Below are positions 44,756 to 54,044 of a DNA stretch of 64,000 bases, piece by piece. Position 1 is the stretch's first letter. Every line of letters starts with the position of its first letter. Below the pieces are notes generated by a model. The model was not told the DNA's origin and did not search any database. It saw only the letters and a program-made list of their open reading frames with translations. Location of the stretch: assembly GCF_023155095.1 (NCBI RefSeq), contig NZ_JAKNDA010000006.1, positions 62,001 to 126,000 on the forward strand. Reading direction: 5' to 3'. The position numbers were made by a program, and so were the translations under genes. Source of the DNA: Idiomarina aminovorans. GTDB lineage: Bacteria; Pseudomonadota; Gammaproteobacteria; Enterobacterales; Alteromonadaceae.

Positions 44756-44761
44756 CCGCTC
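44744..44761. terminator. Hairpin between convergent esterase and purK genes
   Basis: Stem GAGCGGTT/AACCGCTC with a two-base loop overlaps the esterase stop codon. T-runs are poor, so it is a weak or processing hairpin. Confidence 0.4.
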
Positions 44762-44778
44762 TTCCACTTTGTAATAGG

Positions 44779-45867
44779 CTAGTTTGCCAGTAGCTGCAGT
44801 TTTTCAGCCCAGCTGCTGGCCAGGTTTTCGCCACGCTCAAATGAATCAATCATAATATTCACATGGCCTACTTTACGGCCCGGCCGGGCGTCCTTTCCGT
44901 ACCAATGACAGTCGGCAGCAGCGGCTTCCCACAAGGCTTCCGGAATACCCGTTACGCCAATTAAGTTGACCATTAAGGTAGGCGCCAGCAGCAATTCAGG
45001 CAACGGTAAGCCAGTGATAGCACGAATGTGCAGGTTAAACTGGTCGCAGTTAGCGCCGCTCATGGTCCAGTGGCCCGAGTTATGAACCCGTGGCGCAACT
45101 TCGTTGACCAACAACTGTTGGTCAGCGCCTTCGCCGACCACAAAAAACTCTATAGCCAGAACGCCCACGTAATCGAGCGCATTAGTCAGTTTGCGATGGT
45201 GTTCTTTTGCCATCTCTTCAAGCGCTTTAGAGAAATGCTCAGCACCCGCCAGACTGTAAGACAAAATACCGTTGGTGTGCACGTTTAAGGTCAATGAAAA
45301 ACACCGTTGCTCGCCTTTATGAGATCGCGCACCAACAACAGATACCTCGTCAGTAAAATTGATCATGTCCTCGACAATACCGGGACGCTTGCCCGCTTCT
45401 TCAGCAACCACAGCAATATCATCACCCGGACGCCAGCGCCATTGCCCCTTGCCATCGTAACCACCTTTTGCGGACTTGATCACAACCGCGTGATCACAGG
45501 CGTTTAAAATAGCGGTTAATTCGGCAGCGCTTTCGTAAGCTTTCCAGGCAGAGGTTGGAATATCCAGCGCATCACACAGCGCTTTTTGCGTGCGGCGATC
45601 AACTAACTCGTTAAAACGTTCCGCTTTTAATAGGAATTTGCCAGCGGTTTTAGCCACCAGCTCTTCGCCTAAATGCTCATGCTCCCAGGTGGTAACGTCC
45701 GCCCAGTCATTCGCCTCTGCTAGTGTCATCGATAAAGGCTGCTGACTTCCCAGCGCCATAACCTGGTCTTGCCTGTCACTGTATAAGACGCATTCATGGC
45801 CCTGCTGGATAACCGCTTTTCCCAGCATTTGTCCGAGCTGGCCATTGCCAAGAATCAGGATTTTCAT
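44779..45867 (-). CDS. purK: N5-carboxyaminoimidazole ribonucleotide synthase
   Basis: A 362-residue ATP-grasp enzyme of purine synthesis that carboxylates AIR using ATP and bicarbonate. The glycine-rich start [11 protein letters not shown] and the ATP loop [13 protein letters not shown] are typical, as is [13 protein letters not shown]. It overlaps purE by four bases. Confidence 0.95.
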   Translation of the reverse strand: MKILILGNGQLGQMLGKAVIQQGHECVLYSDRQDQVMALGSQQPLSMTLAEANDWADVTTWEHEHLGEELVAKTAGKFLLKAERFNELVDRRTQKALCDALDIPTSAWKAYESAAELTAILNACDHAVVIKSAKGGYDGKGQWRWRPGDDIAVVAEEAGKRPGIVEDMINFTDEVSVVGARSHKGEQRCFSLTLNVHTNGILSYSLAGAEHFSKALEEMAKEHHRKLTNALDYVGVLAIEFFVVGEGADQQLLVNEVAPRVHNSGHWTMSGANCDQFNLHIRAITGLPLPELLLAPTLMVNLIGVTGIPEALWEAAAADCHWYGKDARPGRKVGHVNIMIDSFERGENLASSWAEKLQLLAN

Positions 45868-46355
45868 TTCGGCAGCTCCAAATCTGAATTTGCCATCACT
45901 TTTTCTCTTTGTGCCTTGCGAAACTCGTGCACGCGGTTGCGAACATCACTATCAAAGCTGCCGATAACTTGCGCTGCTAACAACCCCGCATTGCCTGCTC
46001 CGGCATCACCAATGGCCAGAGTCCCGACAGCAACGCCTTTAGGCATTTGCACAATAGAAAGCAAACTGTCGAAGCCTTTTAACTGTTTGCTTGGAACCGG
46101 CACACCAAACACCGGAATAGCGGTAAAAGCTGCCAGCATTCCGGGTAAGTGAGCAGCACCTCCGGCCCCGGCGATAACCACCGGCACTCCGTCCTGTTCC
46201 GCTTGTTCCATAGTCAGCTTCAGTAAGTCCGGAGTGCGGTGCGCGGAAACAACTTTTGCCTGCCATTCAATGCCCAGAGACTCAAGCATTTCAGCCGCTT
46301 TTTGCATTACCGGCCAATCGGACTGGGAACCCATTAGAATCAATACCGGAACCAT
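45864..46355 (-). CDS. purE: N5-CAIR mutase
   Basis: A 163-residue class I Pur[11 protein letters not shown] binds the phosphate and VSAHRTPD carries the catalytic His. It converts N5-CAIR from PurK to CAIR. First gene of the purEK pair; no clear PurR box is seen upstream. Confidence 0.95.
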   Translation of the reverse strand: MVPVLILMGSQSDWPVMQKAAEMLESLGIEWQAKVVSAHRTPDLLKLTMEQAEQDGVPVVIAGAGGAAHLPGMLAAFTAIPVFGVPVPSKQLKGFDSLLSIVQMPKGVAVGTLAIGDAGAGNAGLLAAQVIGSFDSDVRNRVHEFRKAQREKVMANSDLELPK

Positions 46356-46554
46356 GGTGTCACCTTTTATTTACTGTTTGGATGTGCATCTGCATTTGGA
46401 AAGGCGGAGATTGTAGCCATTGGCTGCCTTAACTGCAAATTTCACGCATAATTATTAACCAAAGTTATTCACCAAGTTTAGACTTTTTGCCGATAGCGAT
46501 ACGAATAAGCTAAGGTTAGTATCAATTATCAATTTGTACCAACAGGACGAAACA

Positions 46555-47100
46555 ATGCTGCTTTCTGCTAAAGATTCTTTACTGCTAATTGTTGATGCTC
46601 AGGAAAAACTACTGCCCGCCATTCATCAAAGAGATGTGGTCACCTCGCGCATGCGCTGGCTGGGCGAAATTGCCATGCAGTTGGATTTACCCATTCTTAT
46701 CACCGAGCAATACCCTAAAGGTTTAGGTTACACCGTAGACAGTCTGCAAGAAATTATTGAAGCCGCCCGGGTGGTTGAGAAAACTCATTTTAGCGCGGTA
46801 CGGGACGACACCTTCCGTGATGTCCTGTCAGAATATAATAAGAAGCATGTGGTTATTATGGGCATGGAAACCCATGTCTGTGTTTTGCAAACAGCAGTAG
46901 AGCTGCAGGCTTCGGGTTACCAAGTCTTTCTGCCTGCTGATACCGTTGGTTCACGTCGCCCGACCGATAAAGACAGCGCCATTGAGCGTCTGCGAAACGC
47001 TGGCGTTGAAATTATGACTTCAGAGATGGCGGCTTTCGAATGGCTGGAGAAGTCAGGAACCGATACTTTCCGCCATATCAGTCGTAACTGGTTAAAATAA
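46555..47100 (+). CDS. Isochorismatase-family hydrolase
   Basis: The start at 46555 has AGGACGAAACA before it and is preferred over an upstream TTG. The 181-residue protein has the triad Asp (LLIVDAQEK), Lys (VEKTHFSAV) and Cys (METHVCVLQ) of cysteine hydrolases related to nicotinamidase and YcaC. The substrate is unknown. A single gene divergent from purE. Confidence 0.85.
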   Translation: MLLSAKDSLLLIVDAQEKLLPAIHQRDVVTSRMRWLGEIAMQLDLPILITEQYPKGLGYTVDSLQEIIEAARVVEKTHFSAVRDDTFRDVLSEYNKKHVVIMGMETHVCVLQTAVELQASGYQVFLPADTVGSRRPTDKDSAIERLRNAGVEIMTSEMAAFEWLEKSGTDTFRHISRNWLK

Positions 47101-47112
47101 CGCAAGGTATTG

Positions 47113-47140
47113 TTGACTCAGGTTATATTAAGCGTATACT
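47113..47140 (+). promoter_or_regulatory. Promoter of cold-shock gene
   Basis: TTGACT and TATACT are 16 bases apart, close to the sigma-70 consensus. Transcription would start near 47147, giving a leader of about 135 bases before the csp start, as usual for thermo-regulated cold-shock mRNAs. Confidence 0.6.
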
Positions 47141-47283
47141 CGAAACCGCTGAGAAAATTTCGGCTATTGATTTGAGATTTTTTACGAAGTCCTTTTTGCT
47201 GTACCTCGTTTTGTAAGTCCAAGTAATACCAAGTTTTTTTTAGCAATACATTGATTTCAACATGCACTACGAGGAATATCAGC

Positions 47284-47490
47284 ATGTCTACTACTACTGG
47301 TAAAGTAAAATTCTTTAACGAAGCTAAAGGCTTCGGTTTCATCGAACAAGAAAACGGCGCAGACGTTTTCGTACATTTCAGCGCTATTCAGTCTGACGGT
47401 TTCAAAACTTTGGCTGAAGGCCAACAAGTTTCTTTCACCGTAGCTCAAGGTCCTAAAGGCCCACAAGCTGAAAACGTAGTTCCTATGTAA
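47284..47490 (+). CDS. Cold-shock protein, CspA family
   Basis: A 68-residue single cold-shock domain with RNP1 KGFGFI and RNP2 VFVHFSAI; the start at 47284 follows GAGGAAT and matches the family ([12 protein letters not shown]). It binds single-stranded RNA and DNA as an RNA chaperone. It has its own promoter, a long leader and a strong terminator, so it is a monocistronic unit. Confidence 0.95.
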   Translation: MSTTTGKVKFFNEAKGFGFIEQENGADVFVHFSAIQSDGFKTLAEGQQVSFTVAQGPKGPQAENVVPM

Positions 47491-47543
47491 GGAACCTTCA
47501 GTGCCCTGACTTGGGTGCCGAACGTTTACAAAAGAATCTCAAA

Positions 47544-47569
47544 AACGTCGCTTTTAGCGGCGTTTTTTT
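47544..47569 (+). terminator. Rho-independent terminator of cold-shock gene
   Basis: Stem AACGTCGC/GCGGCGTT with loop TTTTA is followed by a run of T. Confidence 0.85.
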
Positions 47570-47669
47570 ATGCAACCCTCACTTTTATTTTGCCTTTTCC
47601 TAAACTTTCCTCGCCAAAATACGATAACCTTATAAGTATTGATGTTAATCAAAACTCAAAAAGGCGCCT

Positions 47670-49241
47670 ATGAAAAATAATGGTCCGGTTACAGGAAAGG
47701 AATACCGCTTTCCAGACCACTATCGACTGATTTCCTCTACTGATCTCAAAGGGGTTATCAAACACTGCAACGCAGACTTTGTTAATGTCAGTGGTTACAC
47801 ACGCAATGAACTTATCGATTCTCCGCATAATTTATTGCGTCATCCAGATATGCCCGCTGGCGTATTCGAGCAAATGTGGAAAACGATTAAACGGGGCAAA
47901 CCATGGATGGGCTTAATTAAAAACCGTTGTAAAAATGGTGACCATTATTGGGTCAGTGCTTATGTCACACCAATAATGGAGAATAGCAAACCCGTTGGAT
48001 TTGAATCGGTCAGAGTTGCCACCTCAGATGAACGAAAGCAGCGCGCACAAACGGTTTATGATCGTCTAAATTCCGGAAAGCATGCGTTGCCCCTTGGCAA
48101 GCGTTTATGGTCAGGTTGCAAAGATTTAATGCCAGTTGTTGTTCCTGGTGTTATCGGCAGTGCCGTTATAGCATTGCTGGGTCAGCCTCTGCCAGCCTTA
48201 ATTTCCTTAGTAGCCACAGCGGTCAGCACCTTAGCTTACGGAGCTTATATTGGTCATATGCTTCAGGGTTTATTAAAGTTACGCCCGGAAGCTTTCGATT
48301 CCGAATTAGTCGGCACCACTTATTTCGATAAACAAGGGCGCGAGGCTAAACTGGCCATGCAGTTAGTCAGTGAAGGCGCACGTAATCACACAGCATTAAG
48401 CCGAATAAAAGATGCCGTCGGTGGCTTGTTAAAGGTCACCGATGATACCTATGAACAAGCGCAGCTGAGTAAGCAATACGTAGACAAACAGACAGCAGCG
48501 ACAGAACAGACAGCAACAGCGATGAATGAAATGGCATCAGCGATTCAGGAAGTTGCAGATACTGTTGAACGCAATGCGCAACATGCCGGGTCAGCCAAAG
48601 CCAATGTTAATGAAAGCGTGGGTCTTGCAAACGAAGCTAGCGAGGTTATTGTCAAACTGCAAGATGCGGTGAAACAAATAGCACAAACCGTAGAGGAGCT
48701 GGATCAGTCTACCGGCGCTATAGGCGAAGCCGCAGATTTAATCTCGTCGATTGCGGATCAGACCAACCTGTTAGCGTTGAACGCAGCCATCGAAGCAGCC
48801 CGTGCAGGAGAGCATGGCCGCGGTTTCTCTGTCGTGGCTGACGAAGTACGCTCATTAGCGTCAAGAACCACTCAGTCTACAGAGAGTATTCACAAGGTCA
48901 TAGAGCAGCTGAGAGAGCGTGCTCGCAACGCTGTGGAGGTATCGAAGAGAGGCGAGGAAGCTGCCGCCGAAGGGGTGAAAAAAGTTGGTCTGGCAGACAG
49001 CGCATTGGGCGAGATATCAACGGCTATTCAGGAAATTTCCGATATGTCGACACAGATGGCTTCGGCAGTGGAAGAACAAAGTGGCGTTGCGGAGCATATC
49101 AGTGAGCAAATCACTGAAATTTCCGATACCGCAAGCCAAACCCAACAAACAGCAGAACAAACACAACACTCAAGCAACGAACTGCAATTTACCAGTAAAG
49201 AGCTGTATTCATTGATTGAGCGCTTTAACTTGAAAAGTTAA
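47670..49241 (+). CDS. PAS-containing methyl-accepting chemotaxis protein
   Basis: A 523-residue Aer-like receptor. An N-terminal PAS domain (residues 20-110, with [21 protein letters not shown] and [13 protein letters not shown]) precedes a hydrophobic hairpin around residues 150-195, and then the cytoplasmic signalling domain with the invariant tip around [19 protein letters not shown]. It may sense redox or oxygen through a flavin or heme in the PAS domain; the ligand is not visible. A single gene convergent with cysE. Confidence 0.9.
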   Translation: MKNNGPVTGKEYRFPDHYRLISSTDLKGVIKHCNADFVNVSGYTRNELIDSPHNLLRHPDMPAGVFEQMWKTIKRGKPWMGLIKNRCKNGDHYWVSAYVTPIMENSKPVGFESVRVATSDERKQRAQTVYDRLNSGKHALPLGKRLWSGCKDLMPVVVPGVIGSAVIALLGQPLPALISLVATAVSTLAYGAYIGHMLQGLLKLRPEAFDSELVGTTYFDKQGREAKLAMQLVSEGARNHTALSRIKDAVGGLLKVTDDTYEQAQLSKQYVDKQTAATEQTATAMNEMASAIQEVADTVERNAQHAGSAKANVNESVGLANEASEVIVKLQDAVKQIAQTVEELDQSTGAIGEAADLISSIADQTNLLALNAAIEAARAGEHGRGFSVVADEVRSLASRTTQSTESIHKVIEQLRERARNAVEVSKRGEEAAAEGVKKVGLADSALGEISTAIQEISDMSTQMASAVEEQSGVAEHISEQITEISDTASQTQQTAEQTQHSSNELQFTSKELYSLIERFNLKS

Positions 49242-50065
49242 CTGCCAGTAGTATCCGATGTTGAAGCATCGTCCTTATGAACGCGTCGCTCAGCGGCGCG
49301 TTCACTTTCTTCTAAAAACTCGACATCATCCATGTCAACTTGCGGAATTTCACCGCAAACATCACCACCCAGTTTATTAACTGCCTCACAAAGGTCAGAC
49401 ACTCTATTATCTAACACCTGTACATGGTCAAGCATACGACCAATGGCCGTTGCGACCGGGTCGGGATTATCGGCGGAGATAGCGTAAGCATCAAAACCGT
49501 ATTCCTTTGCCATTTTTTTACGACGCTCTGTTGTCTCAGCATCAACCCCTGACTGAGCGACACGCGCCGGAATTCCGACCACAGTATTTAGATCCGGCAC
49601 ATTGCGCACAACCACCGCGTTAGAGCCAATACGTGCGGATTTACCCACCGTAATTGGACCCAATACTTTTGCTCCGGCTCCAATAACCACTCCCTCTTCT
49701 AATGTAGGGTGCCGTTTACCTTTATTCCAACTGGTACCCCCCAGGGTAACGCCATGATATAAAGTTACGTCGTTGCCAATCTCTGCCGTTTCTCCAATAA
49801 CCACACCCATACCATGATCAATAAAAAAGCGGCGACCAATTTTAGCCCCCGGATGAATCTCAATACCCGTTAACCAGCGAGATACATTAGAAACGAAACG
49901 AGCAAGCCAATACAGCCTCCAACCCCAGAGTTTATGACTTATCCGATGGAACCAAATAGCATGCAGCCCAGGATAGTGAAACAACACTTCCATTGTGTTC
50001 CGCGCAGCCGGATCTCTGTCAAAAACGCTGGCAATATCTTCTTTTATCCCTTTAAAAAACGGCAT
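49238..50065 (-). CDS. cysE: Serine O-acetyltransferase
   Basis: A 275-residue enzyme making O-acetylserine for cysteine synthesis. The left-handed beta-helix is seen as hexapeptide repeats ([28 protein letters not shown]), with the catalytic HPG and DHG elements. The N-terminal helical domain is shorter than in E. coli CysE, while about 80 extra acidic residues follow the helix. It is near the DUF2489 gene on the same strand. Confidence 0.9.
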   Translation of the reverse strand: MPFFKGIKEDIASVFDRDPAARNTMEVLFHYPGLHAIWFHRISHKLWGWRLYWLARFVSNVSRWLTGIEIHPGAKIGRRFFIDHGMGVVIGETAEIGNDVTLYHGVTLGGTSWNKGKRHPTLEEGVVIGAGAKVLGPITVGKSARIGSNAVVVRNVPDLNTVVGIPARVAQSGVDAETTERRKKMAKEYGFDAYAISADNPDPVATAIGRMLDHVQVLDNRVSDLCEAVNKLGGDVCGEIPQVDMDDVEFLEESERAAERRVHKDDASTSDTTGS

Positions 50066-50074
50066 GCCGCCTCC

Positions 50075-50533
50075 TCAGGCCGCTGGAAATTGCTTCAGTA
50101 ACTTATTAATGTCGGCAAGAATAATGTCTCGCATCGACTTTTCATAGCCCTCACGCTCATTATCCATTTCCCGAACTTTAGCTTTAGGGAACTTCTTACG
50201 CGATTCATGCGTCGGCATATGCTTTATTTTTTCGTACATTTCATGCAGTGCCGGATACTCTTTAGAGTAATTGTACTCTACCGATTCAGGCCGATGATCA
50301 AGCAATACAACGATACGCAAACAGCCTTCAGAAAAAGGACACTGCTCTTGTTGCATTGCCTTTGCTATCGTAATAATGCTCTCATCAATACGCTCGACAC
50401 GCTTCTGCACAGCAGCATCTCGAGCCCTGGTTTGCCAACGCAGACGCAGCAACAAGTTCGTGGCATACCATCCCAAAGCGATAATAATTAAAACGCCTAC
50501 AATCGCAATAACCCAATAGAGTTCACTGGACAT
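50075..50533 (-). CDS. DUF2489-like membrane-anchored protein
   Basis: A 152-residue protein with one N-terminal membrane helix (VIAIVGVLIIIALGWYATNL) and a charged helical cytoplasmic part. DUF2489 proteins sit next to yihI in many gammaproteobacteria and have no known function. It overlaps yihI by one base. Confidence 0.8.
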   Translation of the reverse strand: MSSELYWVIAIVGVLIIIALGWYATNLLLRLRWQTRARDAAVQKRVERIDESIITIAKAMQQEQCPFSEGCLRIVVLLDHRPESVEYNYSKEYPALHEMYEKIKHMPTHESRKKFPKAKVREMDNEREGYEKSMRDIILADINKLLKQFPAA

Positions 50534-50946
50534 TAGTACTCCTCATCATCCCATTCTTCATCGAGCTCATAACCCAGCTTGGCTACCAGCTGCTCATAGC
50601 GCTCCGACTTTTCATCAAGATAGCGCTGTTCTACCTCAGTCAGAGACTCATCGTTCTCAAACCGTTCGACCAGTGACTGAAGTTTTCTGTCTTCTTGTAA
50701 CTGTTTGAGCTCCTGTTCAGGTGTCACCACTAATGCTACTTTACGGCGGCTTCCATGTCGGGGATCTTTCTTATCACTTTTTGTTTTGCCTTGTTGCAGA
50801 ACTTTGGCAGAAGAATGCCGTTGACCGGAAGGTTGGCCTTTGCCCTTTTTCTTACCTTTTGATTCAGCGTCTGTTGTTTGCTTTTCTCTTGGCGTTTTAG
50901 ACGGAGCAAGCGGCCCTGTCTTACGAGTTTTCTTGAGGCGAGTCAT
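50533..50946 (-). CDS. yihI: Der GTPase activator YihI
   Basis: A 137-residue protein with a very basic Lys/Arg-rich N-terminal half and an acidic C-terminal helix (FENDESLTEVEQRYLDEK), the arrangement of YihI, which stimulates the GTPase Der in 50S ribosome assembly. First gene of the group with DUF2489 and cysE. Confidence 0.85.
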   Translation of the reverse strand: MTRLKKTRKTGPLAPSKTPREKQTTDAESKGKKKGKGQPSGQRHSSAKVLQQGKTKSDKKDPRHGSRRKVALVVTPEQELKQLQEDRKLQSLVERFENDESLTEVEQRYLDEKSERYEQLVAKLGYELDEEWDDEEY

Positions 50947-51076
50947 GGTCGCTCCTAAATAACAACTAATATGACCTATTGTAACTCATTAACGCGGATG
51001 ACGTCAGTGGAAGGGTAAAATACAAAAAGCAAAAGTCTGCCCGTTGTAGGACAAGACTCGTTTAGAAAAGAAAAAA

Positions 51077-51098
51077 GGCGATGTTTTTACACATCGCC
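51077..51098 (-). terminator. Minus-strand terminator in yihI/cytochrome c4 gap
   Basis: Stem GGCGATGT/ACATCGCC with loop TTTTAC; on the minus strand it is followed by TTTTTTCTTTT. It cannot serve cytochrome c4, which has its own hairpin, so it implies a short transcript starting inside the gap. Confidence 0.75.
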
Positions 51099-51535
51099 TG
51101 CTTCTCTCACATTATCGGCAGCGCACTGCAACTATGAGAATGGTTGTCACTGCTTCCGAGTTGTTATTGCGGTCTTCCGTAACCTATCTTTTTATTATTG
51201 TTATTATTAAATGGAGCAACGACTAGCCTATTGGCTTTACTCCCTGGATTATCGAGAAATAAGACAGAATCTGATTTTTCGATATCCTCTCGACCTCTTG
51301 TTATTTTTTTGTATCGAGTCAGCTGTATTTTTACAGTCTTTTTATTATTATCTCAAGGGCTTTTGGCATCTTATTTTTATTTTTTTCTGCCCGTACGGCC
51401 CCGGAGCGTTGTTAAGACTACTTGAACCAAATATTAATTCAATGATTTTATTGATCTAAAAAACAACTTTTTTATTACTTTTAGTTAACAACATCTAAAT
51501 TTAAGCTTTTTTGATAACATTATTTATTAACGAAA
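51099..51535. other. Long gap, candidate small RNA locus
   Basis: More than 400 bases without a supported gene. The two small frames here have no ribosome sites and odd composition. T-rich tracts alternate with a GC-rich element around 51391-51410. The minus-strand terminator at its left end suggests a small RNA. In E. coli the regulatory RNA csrC lies between engB and yihI, the same neighbourhood, but the many GGA motifs of CsrB/C are not obvious here. Confidence 0.35.
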
Positions 51536-51558
51536 AAAAAGCGGCATAAGCCGCTTTT
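51536..51558. terminator. Terminator of cytochrome c4 gene
   Basis: Stem AAGCGGC/GCCGCTT with loop ATAA, with A-run on one side and T-run on the other, so it works in both directions. Confidence 0.85.
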
Positions 51559-51577
51559 CTATTCATCAAATAATAAT

Positions 51578-52204
51578 TTAATACAAACCGCTCAAGAATT
51601 GCGACAACAACTCCATTTCTTCGTCTGTCATCTTTTCTGTCACGCCCCGCATCATTCCGTTTGGATCGTTAGCACGCTCACCACTGCGGAACATTTCTAG
51701 CTGAGATTTTGTATAAGCAGCGTGTTGGCCGGAAATATCCGGAAATGCAGCTAACCCCATGCCATTACCTCTGGGGCCGTGACAGCCGGAACACGACGGC
51801 ATATTTGTTTCCGGGTTACCACGACGGAAAAGATCACGCCCTGATGCAACTAAATCTTCCGGAGTTTCGCCTTTTGGTTCATCTTGTGAAGCGAAGAAAG
51901 CAGCCAAGTCAGCCATATCTTGCTCAGATAACGAAGCGACCTGTCCCATCATAATGGGGTTATTACGACCTTCTTCACCACCAGTTTCCGCCGCTAGTTT
52001 GTAGTCTTTCAACTGTTTAAGCAGGTATTTTTGGTGCTGGCCGGCCAAATGCGGATACATATCGGACGGGGATTGACCATTGGGCCCATGGCAAGCCGCA
52101 CACACTTGCGATTTTTCTTTTCCGGCTTGAGCGTCGCCGCTTTGTGCTACTGCGATACCGGCGGTACCGAAGAAAAGTCCCAAAAAGATTGCGAAATTTT
52201 TCAT
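51578..52204 (-). CDS. Diheme cytochrome c4
   Basis: A 208-residue periplasmic protein with a signal peptide (LGLFFGTAGIAVA) and two heme motifs, CAACH and CSGCH, each starting a cytochrome c domain with a later Met ligand (MMGQ, MMRG). It passes electrons to terminal oxidases. Its place beside engB is conserved in related genera. Confidence 0.95.
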   Translation of the reverse strand: MKNFAIFLGLFFGTAGIAVAQSGDAQAGKEKSQVCAACHGPNGQSPSDMYPHLAGQHQKYLLKQLKDYKLAAETGGEEGRNNPIMMGQVASLSEQDMADLAAFFASQDEPKGETPEDLVASGRDLFRRGNPETNMPSCSGCHGPRGNGMGLAAFPDISGQHAAYTKSQLEMFRSGERANDPNGMMRGVTEKMTDEEMELLSQFLSGLY

Positions 52205-52387
52205 GTTTGCTTCTCTTCTGTTTTGGATGGCGCCATGCGCCCCAATAATTCACCTTAAACAGACTGCTATTTTACACAAAACTTGTGTGGATTAAACGAC
52301 TAAAATCGAATCAATTACCAAATGATCGTTGGCGATACAGCCTGAATACTTCATAATGCATGTGGACGTTCCGTTTTATCAATAAAA

Positions 52388-53020
52388 GTGACCTTAAAAG
52401 TGGCAGATCAGCAATTAAACTACGCATCGGCAAAGTTTGTAACCAGTGCACCGGATATCAGTAAACTGCCCCCTGACACCGGCATAGAAATTGCTTTCGC
52501 CGGACGCTCTAATGCCGGCAAATCGAGTGCTTTAAATACACTGACCCGTCAGAAGTCACTGGCTCGCATCAGTAAAACCCCGGGGCGTACGCAATTAATT
52601 AACGTGTTTGAGCTCGATAGTGGTCAACGGCTTATCGATTTACCGGGTTACGGTTTTGCTAAAGTACCAATAGCGGTTAAAGAAAAATGGCAGCGCTCTT
52701 TAAGCGAATACCTCCAGCGAAGAGACAGCTTAAAAGGTATTGTGGTATTAATGGACATTCGCCACCCTTTCCGCGAAACCGACCAGGAACTTATTTACTG
52801 GGCTGTCGATTGCGAATTGCCGGTACTGGCGTTATTGACCAAAGCCGATAAGCTTAAACAAGGTGCCCGTAAGTCTATGGTTTTACAAGCTCGACAAGCC
52901 GCTATTGCTTTTAACGGCGATGTTCAAGTGGAGGCTTTCTCGTCGCTAAAGCGTTTTGGCGTTGAGCAAGTCGAAGAAAAACTCAACCAGTGGTATAGCA
53001 AAGAGTATGACGACGAATAA
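52388..53020 (+). CDS. engB: Ribosome biogenesis GTPase EngB
   Basis: A 210-residue GTPase: G1 [10 protein letters not shown]3 DLPGYGFA and G4 TKADK. It is needed for 50S subunit assembly. GTG codons at 52388 and 52400 both can start the protein; the second has slightly more usual length. The stop overlaps the following transporter gene. Confidence 0.95.
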   Translation: MTLKVADQQLNYASAKFVTSAPDISKLPPDTGIEIAFAGRSNAGKSSALNTLTRQKSLARISKTPGRTQLINVFELDSGQRLIDLPGYGFAKVPIAVKEKWQRSLSEYLQRRDSLKGIVVLMDIRHPFRETDQELIYWAVDCELPVLALLTKADKLKQGARKSMVLQARQAAIAFNGDVQVEAFSSLKRFGVEQVEEKLNQWYSKEYDDE

Positions 53021-53924
53021 CACGCCACCTCTTAGTGCATGGCTATTATTAGGGTTACTCGCTTTAATTTGGGGCAGTTCCTTTTTGCTGATAAAAAAAG
53101 GATTACTCGCTTTTGGTCCAATGGAAGTGGGAGCGCTTCGCATTAGTTCTGCCGGTATCGTACTGGCTCCCTTTATTGCGCGCCGCTTGAATAAAATAAC
53201 TCGCAAGCATTGGCTAAAGCTCGCCAGCGTTGGCTTGGTCGGCAGTTTCATTCCTGCTTTTATGTTCGCGATAGCACAAACTCAGTTAACCAGTGGCATC
53301 ACCGGTGTTCTGAACGCTTTAACCCCTATTGCCACACTGGTTATTGGCTCTCTATTCTTTTATCAAAAAGCACGCTTGGCACAAATTATCGGGGTCGCCA
53401 TTGGTCTTTTTGGCACGCTGCTTCTGATTACCGCTTCCGCCAATGGCAGTTGGAATTTCAACCTTTATGCCTTGCTGGTCATGACTGCAACTATTTGTTA
53501 CGGCGTGAACCTCAACCTGATTAAACATAAAATTAGTGACTTATCCCCACTAACCATCACCGGCATATCACTAATGATGGCAGCCGTTCCTGCTACTGTT
53601 TATTTGTTAGCCGGCACCGAATTTATTACTCAGGTTCAGCAGCCCGGGGCGATGTTATCGCTAGTTTCGGTTTTGGCCTTAGGCATTATAGGAACCGCTG
53701 GTGCTCTAGTCATTTTTAACCATGTTGTGCAATTAACCAATACGGTCTTTACCAGTTCAGTCACTTATCTCATTCCGGTCGTCGCCGTTTTGCTGGGCAT
53801 ACTCGATGGCGAGGCATTTTGGCTACAGCACGGTGTTGGCATGCTTGCTATTCTCATTGGTGTTTGGTTTGCTAACCGTAAAGGGCGTTCTGGTCTGGCA
53901 GGTATTCCACAAAAAGAGCAATAA
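53007..53924 (+). CDS. EamA/DMT family transporter
   Basis: A 305-residue inner-membrane protein with ten helices in two EamA repeats ([20 protein letters not shown] near the start, and a second set from residue 140). Start 53007 overlaps the engB end by 14 bases; the longer upstream frame lies inside engB. It probably exports a metabolite; the substrate is unknown. Confidence 0.85.
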   Translation: MTTNNTPPLSAWLLLGLLALIWGSSFLLIKKGLLAFGPMEVGALRISSAGIVLAPFIARRLNKITRKHWLKLASVGLVGSFIPAFMFAIAQTQLTSGITGVLNALTPIATLVIGSLFFYQKARLAQIIGVAIGLFGTLLLITASANGSWNFNLYALLVMTATICYGVNLNLIKHKISDLSPLTITGISLMMAAVPATVYLLAGTEFITQVQQPGAMLSLVSVLALGIIGTAGALVIFNHVVQLTNTVFTSSVTYLIPVVAVLLGILDGEAFWLQHGVGMLAILIGVWFANRKGRSGLAGIPQKEQ

Positions 53925-53927
53925 AAA

Positions 53928-53947
53928 GCCCGGCTAAAGAGCCGGGC
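53928..53947. terminator. Bidirectional terminator between transporter and polA
   Basis: Stem GCCCGGCT/AGCCGGGC with loop AAAG, flanked by A-runs and T-runs on both strands between convergent genes. Confidence 0.85.
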
Positions 53948-54044
53948 AAAAAATAATCCAGGGAGAACAATTTTTTGAGGGAGGATTAATCCCCTCAAGT
54001 ATTGTGACTAGACCCCATTTAAAAAGTTCATATAATTCTTAAAA

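Noticed and set aside
46356-46554. PurR operator before purE
   Set aside because: No ACGCAAACGTTTGCGT-like palindrome is present in the gap.
51198-51459. Two overlapping hydrophobic frames as small membrane proteins
   Set aside because: No ribosome sites, Phe/Leu/Tyr-heavy translation of T-rich DNA and no family likeness; more consistent with non-coding sequence.
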